A stretch of 64,000 bases of DNA, from contig NC_083638.1 in assembly GCF_963576545.1 (NCBI RefSeq), positions 32,599,041 through 32,663,040 of the forward strand, given 5' to 3'. Positions 52,623-63,245 of this stretch are shown piece after piece. A model generated the notes under the pieces. The model was not told the DNA's origin. It saw only the letters and a program-made list of their open reading frames with translations, and made no database searches. Positions within the stretch are counted from its first letter, which is position 1; each line of letters opens with the position of its first letter. The DNA comes from Limanda limanda (lineage: Eukaryota > Chordata > Actinopteri > Pleuronectiformes > Pleuronectidae). A program made the translations under genes and the position numbers.

Positions 52623-53014
52623 ATGGCCTCTGCCACCTCCACCCCCTTCCCCACCAGCGGCCGCTCCAGCCGCAACGCATCCCGCCGCAGCGCAGCCGCC
52701 GGCCTGTCCGCTTCCAGCACCAGCCCGTCCCGCCTGTCCCGCATCCATGAGAAAGATGAGCTTCGACAACTCAACGACCGCCTCGCCAACTACATCCAGC
52801 GGGTCCAGGAGCTGGAAAGCGAGCGCTCCTCCATGCTGGGTCAGCTGGAGGAGAAGGACGAGTCGACTAGACGGGAGATGGGCAACGTGCGGCGGCTTTA
52901 CGAGCAGGAGTTGGCTGATGTCAGAAGCTCGCTGGACGGCCTGGCCGGGGAGAGGGCCCGTCTGCAGATCGACTACGGGAACCTGCGCGAGGACAACAGG
53001 AAACTTCAGGCCAG
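52623..53014 (+). CDS. lmnl3: lmnl3 coding exon 1
   Basis: Encodes residues 1-130 plus two bases: Ser/Thr/Arg-rich head, CDK site, coil 1A and the start of coil 1B. The start ATG is preceded by GTCATC; the next in-frame ATG would remove the head and coil 1A, so this is the only sensible start. Donor AG|GTAGAG. Confidence 0.93.
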
Positions 53015-56000
53015 GTAGAGAGGTTCGCGTGAGGTGGCGGTGATGCTACAACACGACCAGCCTGTAGTCCTCCCTCCATGGTCCCACCTCTATGGTCCCA
53101 CCACCTTATTCAGAGCGTTCTTCCGGCATGCTGTTAGAAGCCCCTGCACAGGTGTATAACTCCTGGTTGATTCTGCCCACTCAGCCTCGGGTGTCACACT
53201 TCTAATCCTACTTCTAATCTACTACTCCCTGCACCAGTGGCGTGATTAGAGACGACAGACAAAAATCTTTAAAAGTCCGAGTCATTAAATATGTGCCCGT
53301 CTGAGTATTGATCCCTAGTAAGATAATGTATCAGTTCCTGGTGTACATCAGTAGCAGGTAAGTTTCCTTAAACTGAGGTTGACTACATATTTTTCAGATT
53401 GCCCTCAGTTAAATGTGGTCAAAATAAATTCCATCTCCTAACAATGCAGGCTTGAGAATATCGCTCATTATATATTATTTTATAAGATTGGATCTCCTGG
53501 CTGAAAGATATCTGGGTATGGAAGGTTTATAACAAAATGTGAATGGTTCTCAAGTTAAAATATGCAATTATGTGTACAAATATTTGAATGGAGTTTAACA
53601 GAAAACGAGTGAGGTTGTCTTCTATGGGGCTCACAATTCCTCTGATGTTCTCCATCTCCAGGAACCAGAAGAAGGAGGGGGATCTGGCGAATGCTTTGGC
53701 CCAGTGGAGGAGACTTGAGGCCACGCTGAGCTCCAAGGATGCTGAATGCACAAAGCTGCTCTCTGAGCACAAGAGACTCCAGGACGACTTTACTGACCTG
53801 CAGGGCCAGCTGGAAAATGTATGAGCCAAAGCTATATTTACTCGTACTCGTGTCTATTACGGTAGTGAGTGTACTGATATGTTGTTTCATCGCCAGGTTT
53901 GAGGCCCACAAAGCCTCTTTTTTAATTTGGAGAATTAACTTAACCCAATTGTGTTAAGTCAGTCTATTTAGCTCACTTATGTATCCCAATAAACAGCTGA
54001 AATATAACAATTAGTTTCGGCTTAAACAAATGAGATGATAAATTGCAGCTGTTGAGGGATTTTATTTTTTATCCACACTAGCACAAAAGTCCATTCAGTC
54101 AGTCCCCTACTGTTTGTAACTATTGGACAGATTGTAACTGAATCTTTGGAAATTCATAGTCCCCAGGGGATGAATCTGATGTTGGATCTATAACTTTTAC
54201 TATGACACGATCATCAGATCAGAAAGTTATTTTTGCCAATACTCTTGTTTATGATGGATTACTCCATACACTTGTTAATTGTGATGAATTCAGTTATCGT
54301 AAATTAAGATTAAATATCTCTATTGTCACTGCATCAGCACTGACATCCTGTTTGAAGCCATCCTGTAGATGCCAATTAGAATAAAACATACCATACAGCA
54401 AAGGCCATTGTATACAGCATTACGTGCTGCATTAATAATGAATATTTATTCATACGACATTGTGCTGCTGTGTGGTAAATACTTTATTTAGTTCTGACAC
54501 ATCAACAAAGTACTTACAGTCTTAAAGGATGGAGTGACATTTGGTGGTCACAGATTGCAGCCAGTTGAATAGAATTTCCTTTTCAATGTGTAGGAGAAAC
54601 TATTTGTGTTCTGTAGAGACAGGGTTTGGGTTGTCTTTTGTGGGCTACTGTAGAAATATTTCGCACACTGTGGAAGAGGACACACTCTCAATGCAGACAT
54701 AAAGGGCTCAGTCTGGGGATAACAAAAATAAAGCTCTTTTCAGGTGAGTATACACAAGTGTCAAACTGGTTCCTTGCAAATTACAAATTGTCTTAATTCA
54801 TATTTTCTTGTAGGGTAGGATTAAGGGGGTTTACATTTGTCAGATCATGTGTCATTGCTGCTCCCTTCATCTCTATCAGACATTTTCTTATGAATATATA
54901 CTTACAATATATTTTTCCATTTTGTAACCATCTGTTTCTTCTTATCAAAGTTGTAAATACTGGTATTTTGTTCATATACAGCAATTATTGAAATTTGTCA
55001 AAAGCTAACAGGGACTGGCATTTAAGGGCCACATCTATGACAGACAGATGTAGGTGATGATGGTACAGATTGACTGTGATGCTGATTGTGTTGGGTATTG
55101 CCAAATGAAGAGAATCTGTGTGACCAGGTAGAGGGTGACATGTCGGAGACCAAGAACCAGCTGAACTCACAGATCCTGAGAAGGGTGGAGCTGGAGAACC
55201 AGGTGCAGACACTCAAAGAGCAGCTAGAACTCCAGGGGAATGTCAGTGAGCAGGTAACCCAGACCCCCACCTGCCTGCACGCATGCACAAGCGGTTAATT
55301 AGTTCACCTCGACCCACGTCTAATTCCAACAGCTGATTGTCTCTCTCTGAAAGAAGTGTTTCACACGAGTCACAGTGGTTTATATTTTGAAGGAGGTCTT
55401 GGAGATCCGAAGCCGGTACGAGAGCCGCTTGGTGGAGATGGACACGGGAAGACAGAAAGACTTTGAGAGTAAACTGTCTGAAACAATGCAGCATCTTCGC
55501 CAGGACTATAACGTTCAGCTTCAGCAGTATAAAGCAGACCTCGACAAGACCTTCAGTTCAAAGGTGCTAACACAGAACTTGTCCTACAAGATGCATGTCC
55601 ATATTTATAACACCAAGTTTCTGATGTAATGATCGAAGTTCATTGTGCTTACATGGAGTTCTTCCTGTGCTTCAGTTAGAGAATGCCCAGCAGGCTGCAC
55701 TGGAGAAAAACGATGTTATGTCAACCACCAAAGACGAACTAGTCAGCACAAGGCTCAGAATAGAGAGCCTCAGCCTCCAACTCCAGCAGTACCAGAAAGA
55801 TGTAAGTCCATAACAACACAAGACAGCACTGTGTGCACTTAAACTTAAGAGTTTAAAGTTCAGAAGTACTTTGTTATTCTTCTATAATACAAGACTCGCC
55901 TTTCCAGAACTGACCAGCTGATCTATTGTGCTATACATTCATATGTTTATACTGTGCTGTTGTATCGTTGAGTTTGAGTGTGGTTGTTGAAAGCCTGTAA

Positions 56001-59000
56001 GTGGGGTAACTGCTTGTTTACAATGCAGGTGTTCTTGTGTTTAGATCTCTGTATTGCATGTATTTTTTTTATCTGGCTTTGTTCCGTAGTGTCTATTGTA
56101 GGCAATGATGTGGTAACAATTGTTTGCTGATGCTAACATTGACCCTCATATTCTTCATCCTACCTCTCGTTCAGAAAATGGAGCTGGAGATCCACTCTCA
56201 GGGGCTGGAGAGGACTTTGGACAGGGAGAGGGAGGTCTGGCAGCAGAAACTGTGTGAGAAGGAGCAGGAGCTGCTGGACATGAGGAGTCAGATGAACAGC
56301 AAGCTGGAAGACTACGAGAACCTGCTTGACATCAAGCTCGCTCTAGACATGGAGATCAATGCTTACAGGAAGATGCTTGAAGTGGAGGAGCAGAGGTACA
56401 GCTGTGGACATCACTCATTTACATAAACATTTTACTGTCTGCACTCAAAAGTGAAAATATACCATGGTCCCTTGGCTCATGTTGTGTGGCTGCCATTTTA
56501 GTTCCCAGTTGCTGCAAACCAAATAAATGATTTCCATGTTTCTGTCAGATTGCAGCTGTCACCTAGCCCCTCCCAGCACTCGGCCATTCCTCGAACCCAT
56601 GAACACAGCAGCCGCAAACTCAGAGGGAAAAAACGAAAACACGAGGGAGCCTCTGGCAACTCGCCTGCCTACAAAATGTCCGGTCGATCAACAAACCATG
56701 GTCCTGTGAGCGTGGTAGAAGTTGACATGGATGGAAAATATGTCAGATTGAAGAACAACAGTGACACAGTAAGGCTGTAATGCGGCACATAGCAGATTTT
56801 TCTTTATTTGTACTTATTACAATCAAGAATTGGCATGTGTTTTTATATTTTTTGCTATTTCATCGTGACATGGGTGTCGGTACAACTCTGACTGTGGAAA
56901 CAGTTTTATGTCCTAATAACGGCTGATGTCATCTGGGTTATCTCAGCTGTGCATTCACACTGCAAATTTATTGATTTCTAACAACTTAAACAAGAGCATT
57001 AACCCCACATGTGGCTGCATTATTGAAAATATAGGGTCCAGTGTTTTTTAGAGATGGCCCATACTGGAGACTATGCATCCATTCTCTAAATGGATATCTT
57101 CTGGGGAAGATTTTCCTGCAGTGATTATTCATCAGTTGCCACATTCCTAATATTGTGTGCATTGTTAATACTGTTCATGATTTCAAAGGCTCTTTTGTTG
57201 TAGGATTTTTTTTTTTGTGATTTCATGGCAACTTTTCTTAAGAAAAATGGATGTCAAACACTGACATGAGAGCCAAAGCAGACTTACCCATTTTTACAAA
57301 GCCTTGACTATGACTTTAAGGAAGATAAGTTGGTACATTGTGTTTGATTTCTGAGGCACAGTGGAGAACTGACTCCAGATCACCATCTACATCAATATGA
57401 CTCTTTGTCATAATCCGTAATGTTGGTGTGACTGAAAATGCAGTTTCGTCTCACACACTTTGTTTAATGCTTGATGGATGAGTTATGGTATTGTTAAGAG
57501 GGCCAAGTGCACTGGATTTAAAGTTTAAAAATGCAGCATTTTATTCACTTTATGGGATCGGGTCACCCACTAACAAGGAAGTCAGTGCTACGATCTTTGG
57601 CAAGACACTGAGCCCCCATACTGTTCCTTATGGATGTGTCATCAGTGTGTGATAGAAAAAAAACTGTACAGAAGCAGTGAATGTGACTTTTAATCTAAAA
57701 GGCTTAGAGTGGTCATTAAGACAATTATTGACCCATTTAAAAAAAATCCTTCTTTCTATTGTAGCCTTCTGAGATGTGTGACACACACAGCACACTATTA
57801 TATTTAGGGGTCTTGGGTACTTATACATTTGTCTGAAGTACATGACTTAAGTTAACAAAGTGCTTGAAAGTAAACCAACTAGGAAACTAATCTCAGTGCA
57901 TGAACTTTGTCATTATTCAGTGCATCCAGTGATATGGTGCAGTATCTCTATGCTTGCTAGATTCTCTTTGTGCTATCAAGTGCAAACACAGTGGCAACAA
58001 ACCATCAACCTGATGCAGCACTACACAATGAGGAGAAAGAACATTTTAGGCACTGTGGGAATAAAAGCTCAACAACATGAGTAATTCCTAAACATATCTC
58101 ACAAAGAAACTTGCAATGTTTTCGGAAAGTCTCACAACCGTCTTCCAAGTTGACCCTGCGCATGTGAAGAATCTGTGAACATCCAGCCACATAATCCCCA
58201 TCGTCTATCATTAGCATCCTTACCTCCATAAAAATCACTTTGTTTTCATTATAGCTCGGTCAGAGCTAAAACCTGATGGTACACAACTATTCCTGGTCCC
58301 TCTCTCCCAACATTGCATTGTAATCTTCCATAGTAACCTTAGTGTTCATCTTTTGATACATTTGTACCGAAATAACATTTTACCTTCCTGGTTTGCTTCT
58401 CTATGTCCAGCTTTTCCTCTTGCCATTTCCCTGGTGCGCGTCTAACTGATACTGAAAAGACCACAGTGCCACCTTGGCTACACTAAGTTGCATTCAATAT
58501 TTTGTGGTGTATTTTTCTCATTTGTGCTTTCCAGGGGCAGCCACTGGGGGGTTGGGTCGTTCGGAGGATTTATCCACTCTCTGAAGACATTTCCTTCCAC
58601 ATCCCCTCCTCCTGTGTCCTGGCTGGCTGGCAGATACTCACAGTGGGTAGTTTGTAATTGTTGAGCTGTTCTTATAATACCATAACTGAAACTTACACTG
58701 ACCCACAATGGAGACACTACTCTCTTAAGAGCAATTGTGTTTGTTTCAACAAACAGATCTGGGCAGCAGGAGCCGAAACGGAGGCTGACTCTGGGGACCT
58801 GGTTCTGCAGGGCCACAGGAGCTGGGGCCCCATTTCTGATGTAAGGGTGGTCCTCCTGAACCCAAACCATGAGGTAACTGAGTCAAACTACAGCCCTCAG
58901 AATACACCTTTACACAGTGCTCTAATCACTGCAGTCATAATTGGTGTATATACATAATGGGCAAAAGGATGAAGACTAGTGAACCTTGAGGTTGGACCTT

Positions 59001-60211
59001 GCTACCAGGGGTCAGAAATATTTATTTGAACAGAGTTCCCCTCAAATGCTAGATGATGATTTACCTGACTTTATATTATGCAACGCTATAAAAAAACAAA
59101 CCGGCCTAATGAAGAAAAAGATGATAATGCCAACTTAGCATGGATGCTAGGACACAAAGTAAAACTCTGTCATGTGAAAATACACTAAGGGTTAAGCCAG
59201 ACAGGTAGGGGCTACTTGGTTGCTACCTGGACGCTGCCACACACGCATAACTGCATATGTCCGCTTTAAAGGGACAACCTGCAGTGTGAGGCAAAAAGGG
59301 TGGGGCTTCCAGGACCCTGGAAATGTGGGATGGTGGCATTAATGGGCCCAAAGCCTACCAATCAGACATTTTAACACATTTGGATTTATTTTCCTTAAAA
59401 TGCCAGTGCCCATGGCCTTAATGTAAGTCAATGTTGTAGAGCCTCATCAAAGTGATGACACAGCTTCTTTTCTTTTTTTGTGTATATTTAAGTAGAAATG
59501 CTTGTCTGCTTATTCTGTGCCGACTCATCTCAAGAGTCCTGTGGTACTTTTTCAGGAGATGTCTGAGCGCAGGGTGTGGATGACGAGCAGAGGGGACGAG
59601 GAAAAGGAGCTGGAGTTTGAAGAATTTGTCGCAGGCAGTGACATCCAGCATTTTCAGAGAAAGGTAACATACTGACTTAAACCAGCCCACAAGAAAGTTC
59701 AGTGTTGTGTACAGAGCCTTCAGATACTTTCGAAAATTCTTTAGTTTTTGAAACTTCATCTCACTTTTTTTCCTGCCCACATTGAAGCCAAAGAAAAAGA
59801 AGTGTTGTTCTGTGTCTTGAATGCAGAGAAGACAGTAGGTGAGGGGGGGGGGGTGTTGCCTATCTACGCACCGAGGGACTTTCTCCTCTGCTTGTCTTCT
59901 CGGAACTGCTGTGTTGTGCGTGGCTTGTTTGATACATGTTAGATTTGCTGTGGTCTTTGTTTGACTCCGCAGCATGCTAAACCCATTTGTTTGAGCCCCT
60001 GGGGTCTTTATCTGTCAGTCTGCGTTACCTTATATGATGAAGTTGCTTCTTGGCTCATTTGCTGTATCTTCTCCTAACTGCATGTTCAGGCTTAACCAGA
60101 CTGTCTAAACTGTGTGAGAGCAGCATGAGTTTCTTGATGGCAACTAATTTCATGTGACTTCAAATTTTTTCCCAGGATCTATCTAATGAGACAAACTGCG
60201 CTGTCATGTGA
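52623..60211 (+). CDS. lmnl3: Lamin LIII (B-type nuclear lamin), 11 coding exons, 593 aa
   Basis: Nuclear lamins polymerise into the lamina under the inner nuclear membrane. Joined exons: 52623-53014, 53662-53818, 55128-55253, 55393-55563, 55676-55801, 56175-56395, 56549-56768, 58535-58642, 58757-58873, 59556-59663, 60176-60211. All have GT/AG sites and keep frame. Domains: head with a CDK site SPSR at residues 34-37; coil 1A from RIHEKDELRQLNDRLANYI; rod to YRKMLEVEEQR at about 398; second CDK region LSPSPS (401-406); NLS RGKKRK (423-428); lamin Ig fold (about 455-560, with IWAAGAE at 508); CaaX box CAVM. Internal exon lengths of 157, 126, 171, 126, 221 and 108 nt equal those of vertebrate LMNA. 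A second CaaX exon (59788-59820), the divergent Ig domain and the lack of an LMNB1-like acidic run favour LIII over lamin B1 or B2. Lamin: near certain; LIII: likely. LIII is known as the oocyte/germ-cell lamin. Confidence 0.92.
53662..53818 (+). CDS. lmnl3: lmnl3 coding exon 2 (157 nt)
   Basis: Coil 1B, RNQKKEGDLANALAQW through LQGQLEN. Acceptor CTCCATCTCCAG, donor AAT|GTATGA. 157 nt is the standard size of this lamin exon. Confidence 0.93.
54535..54735. repeat. Old fish dispersed repeat in lamin intron 2
   Basis: Shares ordered blocks with 32165-32400: GACATTTGGTGGTCACAGAT, TGCAGCCAGTTGAATAG, GTGTAGGAGAAACTA, and TTGTCTTTTGTGGGCTACTG followed by TAGAAA. Confidence 0.55.
55128..55253 (+). 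CDS. lmnl3: lmnl3 coding exon 3 (126 nt)
   Basis: Coil 1B, VEGDMSETKNQLNSQILRR through LQGNVSEQ, in phase 0 at both ends. The acceptor GTGTGACCAG is not pyrimidine-rich, but length and frame fit exactly. Confidence 0.9.
55393..55563 (+). CDS. lmnl3: lmnl3 coding exon 4 (171 nt)
   Basis: EVLEIRSRYESRLVEMDTGR through DKTFSSK, covering the coil 1B end and linker. RLVEMDTGRQ corresponds to the conserved lamin block RLVEVDSGRQ. The acceptor TTTTGAAG is weak; donor AAG|GTGCTA. Confidence 0.91.
55676..55801 (+). CDS. lmnl3: lmnl3 coding exon 5 (126 nt)
   Basis: LENAQQAALEKNDVMSTTKD through SLQLQQYQKD, with the conserved block RLRIESLSLQL of coil 2. Donor GAT|GTAAGT. Confidence 0.93.
56175..56395 (+). 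CDS. lmnl3: lmnl3 coding exon 6 (221 nt)
   Basis: Coil 2 and the intermediate-filament rod end, LLDIKLALDMEINAYRKMLE then VEEQR. This is the most conserved intermediate-filament signature in the window. Confidence 0.95.
56549..56768 (+). CDS. lmnl3: lmnl3 coding exon 7 (220 nt)
   Basis: LQLSPSPSQ, the basic NLS RGKKRKHE, then SVVEVDMDGKYVRLKNNSDT, the first strand of the lamin Ig fold (human lamins: IDVDGKFIRLKN). Confidence 0.94.
57545..57740 (+). repeat. tRNA-derived SINE copy in lamin intron 7
   Basis: TTTGGCAAGACACTGAGCCC is followed by TGTGTCATCAGTGTGTGATA and a GGCTTAGAGTGGTCATTAAG tail; it matches the body of the 23797-23985 copy. Confidence 0.65.
58240..58330 (+). repeat. LINE 3' fragment in lamin intron 7
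   Basis: TTTTCATTATAGCTCGGTCA and GAGCTAAAACCTGATGGT match 43365-43400 in the LINE at 41010-43718. Confidence 0.55.
58535..58642 (+). CDS. lmnl3: lmnl3 coding exon 8 (108 nt)
   Basis: GQPLGGWVVRRIYPLSEDIS then FHIPSSCVLAGWQILT: Ig-fold strands with the QPLGGW block. Donor ACA|GTGGGT. Confidence 0.9.
58757..58873 (+). CDS. lmnl3: lmnl3 coding exon 9 (117 nt)
   Basis: IWAAGAETEADSGDLVLQGH then RSWGPISDVRVVLLNPNHE. IWAAGA and SWG are lamin Ig-fold hallmarks. Confidence 0.94.
59556..59663 (+). CDS. lmnl3: lmnl3 coding exon 10 (108 nt)
   Basis: EMSERRVWMTSRGDEEKELE then FEEFVAGSDIQHFQRK, the tail after the Ig fold. It ends in phase 0, so either terminal exon can be joined in frame. Confidence 0.88.
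59788..59820 (+). CDS. lmnl3: Alternative terminal CaaX exon of lmnl3 (LIIIB-type)
   Basis: After a pyrimidine-rich stretch and ATTGAAG, the phase-0 frame reads PKKKKCCSVS and stops at TGA. It has a CaaX box (CSVS), an extra cysteine directly before it and four lysines. Amphibian and fish LIII genes are known to have two alternative CaaX exons whose products differ in membrane-targeting signals (basic cluster or extra cysteine besides the prenyl group). Splicing of exon 10 to this exon gives a 592-residue protein. The sequence only shows that it is possible; expression is inferred. Confidence 0.75.
   Translation, partial: PKKKKCCSVS
60176..60211 (+). CDS. lmnl3: lmnl3 terminal exon with CAVM box
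   Basis: Acceptor TTTTTTCCCAG, then DLSNETNCAVM and TGA. C-A-V-M is a farnesylation-type CaaX box like CAIM of lamin B1. There is no basic cluster and no second cysteine. Confidence 0.9.
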   Translation, partial: DLSNETNCAVM

Positions 60212-60493
60212 TTGTATCCACTTCCTGCTCTCCTTCACATCTGCCTGGAAAACTCTGGATCGGCTCAGGCCTCTACACTCCAGAACGCATGTCTGAGTGG
60301 TGTTACTGTTGTTCAATGCAGAGCGTCACTTTGACAAAGTACAGTATGATGTTTTAGTTTGACTGTGAAGAGGCCTTACAGTAACCGTATCAACCTCAAT
60401 AATCCTTACTTGTTCCCTCTTTTAACCTCTCTAGCTGCACAAGGTATGAGTTTTGCCTTGATTTGATTTTAAATGAACGTGTGTATTTGAAAT

Positions 60494-60701
60494 AATAAAT
60501 ATTGTGTTTATAATAAGGGTTAGGATCATAAATGCAGAGAAAGCTCATGACAACGCACAGGAAGAAACGTTTGTGTGTGTGTATTGAGCTGAGGAGCTAT
60601 GATTAATATATTGTTAAGACACATGGAGCAAGATGGAATCATGTAGTGTGTAACAAGACAACTTAAAAGCTGTACGGTTCAGATATCATGCACCCAATAA
60701 A
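60494..60701 (+). promoter_or_regulatory. lmnl3: Two poly(A) signals of the lamin gene
   Basis: AATAAA at 60494-60499 (283 nt after the stop) and at 60696-60701 (CCCAATAAAAGC). Either could end the transcript. Confidence 0.55.
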
Positions 60702-60994
60702 AGCATTGAACAAAAAGGCCTTAAACTCTACATGGTACAAATATACTAAGTATTAAATTGTAACCTGTGAAAAATATACCAAATTCATGGAGTTGTATGA
60801 CACTTTAACTTATCTCTGCAATAATGAGTAGCATGTTGCCACAAAGTGTCAGAAATAAAAGTAATCATCCAGGTAAATATACAATCAAATAGCTGTGGCT
60901 TTTTCAGCTATGTACTTTTTGTGTAGTCCAGTAACTTGTAGATGTGCTACTACACAATCAAAATGTGGAAGCAAGAACAGATACTGTATTTTGA

Positions 60995-61065
60995 TAATTC
61001 TGGTAAAGCGCTTGGAGTGGTCATCAAGACTGAAAAATGTATATAAATACACCATTCACCATTTG
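60995..61065 (+). repeat. SINE 3' tail fragment
   Basis: AAAGCGCTTGGAGTGGTCAT then CAAGACTGAAAAATGTATAT and AAATACACCATTCACCATTT, the tail of the SINE family also found at 23797 and 57545. Confidence 0.7.
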
Positions 61066-62597
61066 GTAGAAAATGGGTTTTATTCGTCACTGTAAAACAT
61101 TCTGTAACAACTATATTGCAAATGATTCTTTCTTGGATGACAACAAAATCATACGGGGCCACACTAAAGTCATTTCGCGAGAACCGTGAATTTCAAGTTT
61201 TTCATTGGTTAAGGAGAAACAAAAGTTGTGAATTCTGGGCGAGTTGCAAGGAATGACCCATTTCTTACTATTAAGATTTTTCATCCGGGGGTGCAATCAT
61301 GCTGCTCAAGATATTTAACAATTACAGTTCAAAAACATCCACATCAAACTCATCATTTTTAATATGACATAAACTATAATTGCTGTGATAGTTTCAGTTG
61401 TGATGTCAATTTGCTCCAGCACATTGGCTGTATGTCAGGAAATCTAAAAGGTTTTTCGCACTTTGCGTTGACAAGATGACATTTTGGAATGTGAGATTTA
61501 AAAAAAAAAGGCTGATGGAAACATCCCTAATCACATGATACATCACAGTACTGGATGCCAGTCACTGCAAAAGTTACTGAAGGCTGTCTTGGTCACCCTG
61601 TTAGTGTTAGAAAAGCAGTTTATTTGCCAATGGTAAATAACAGGTTTTCCTTATGCCAATGCTCACGACAAGAGATTAAATCAAAAGTGGAGCAGATTTC
61701 CTTTTCTTTCACCAACTGGAGTCCTGTATTCCCACGAGTAACTATTGAAGAGGGACTACATGACCCACTGTGCCAGAGTCAGTCAGTTTACCAGCATACA
61801 TCTGAGTGATGATAGGCCCATCAGTCTTTACTGAAGATAAAACGTGTTAGTCTGCTAACGTGCTTACCTGAATTTGTGACACTGGGAAATATTGTCCCTG
61901 TTAATTTAACATCAGTGTGTTAATGCATTAACATCAGTGTTGAGGACAAAGATCTCTGTACTTTAGTACAGTCTCACTGCCGCTCGCCGTACATGACTCC
62001 CCCTCTACACCAGAAAGACCAAGACAACAGGGGGTTTGTATCAACCACACAATCCCAGGTTTGATTCCAGATGGATGAAGAAAATGAGGTGCATGTTGAT
62101 GAAGAGAGAAGTCAAATGTCCTGGGAAGTAACAATTTAAGGCCATGATGTGCTCAAATAATTCATCTCATAACACAATTCAATTGGTCGACATTTGGGTA
62201 TAAAACGTACTGATTCACATGGAATTTTGCAAATATTTGTGGCAATGTAAATATTCAACCAATTTTCATGAATTATTTTAGTTCAGTTCAGTTTAGTTAA
62301 ACTGAATTTTTGTTGTATACATTTGTGTTTGAGCATCAAAAACAACTTTCCATTCACTTGCCTTGGGGACTAGGCAGCAAAACTCAGGGCAGATAAACTT
62401 GAACGAATAAAACCCAACCATCTGCAAATACCGTACATACAGGTGGAACCTTTAACATCAGCTGAATGATGAGTAGAGCATCAATTAACTGTGCAGGAAT
62501 AAGTCAAGTTAAACAGCTAATGAATATTCAGGTTCAAGGTGCACCTTAATTATAGCATTGCTAACCTTAAGTCAATAACTGCATTTTATCAAGCTCT
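61066..62597. other. No gene recognised
   Basis: No exon, RNA gene or complete mobile element was seen. Confidence 0.5.
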
Positions 62598-63245
62598 TTA
62601 TTAGGTAGACTTGTATACCTGCTTAGCCTTGCTATAATGCAGTCAGCCAATCATGTGGCAGCAATTAACCAATATCGGAAAGATATGTGACTATGACTCA
62701 ATTGTTGGTTTGAGTTTTCTGTGTCTGTTTTTACTAAGAATGGAGACTAAATAAAAACGGTCCAGTGAGCAGCAGGTCTGTGTTAATGAGAGGGATCAGA
62801 GGAGAAAGGTCAGACTGGTTGGAGCTGACCAAAGAGCTACTGCACATATCCACTCTTTACAACTGGGGTGAGCACAGAAGCATCTCAAAATGAACTGGCA
62901 CTCCAAGAGCACATACCTCCCCTAAGGCCTTATCTCACCATTTTAAACAAAGTGCAAAAAAGCCATGGTTCTGTTAATGTCCCATCCCTTCACAACTTTT
63001 CATGAACAGTAGTTTTTCCTAAATCTTGCTAAGAAACCCACAAACAGACAGCAATGAATATATAACCTCCTTTGAGGCAACAACACATCCAACCTGGAGA
63101 CAGCAGAGCCCACATCAGGCTCCTCTCCTGTCAGCCAACAACAGAAGAGTTAGGCTGCAGTGACACAGAGTCACAATCTGGAGTCAACAGCATGAATCCA
63201 TAGAGACAACCATGAATCCCTGTGTCAACAGTCAAACCTGTTGGT
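62598..63245 (+). mobile_element. Decayed DNA-transposon fragment of a common fish family
   Basis: TTTATTAGGTAGACTTGTAT, CCAATCATGTGGCAGCA, GAGGGATCAGAGGAGAA, GGTCAGACTGGTTGGAGCTG and TGTGTCAACAGTCAAACCTG follow one another as in a widespread fish repeat that starts TTTATTAGGTACACCT. No usable frame remains. The class assignment is from memory. Confidence 0.5.

Noticed and set aside
59418..59975. 185-residue minus-strand frame over the lamin 3' exons
   Set aside because: It overlaps lamin exon 10 and the alternative CaaX exon antisense and has no recognisable motif.
52623..60211. Alternative call as lamin A, B1 or B2
   Set aside because: The CaaX exon is not followed by an LMNA-type long tail, there is no LMNB1-like acidic run, and two alternative CaaX exons point to LIII. 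A phylogenetic tree of the rod would settle it.
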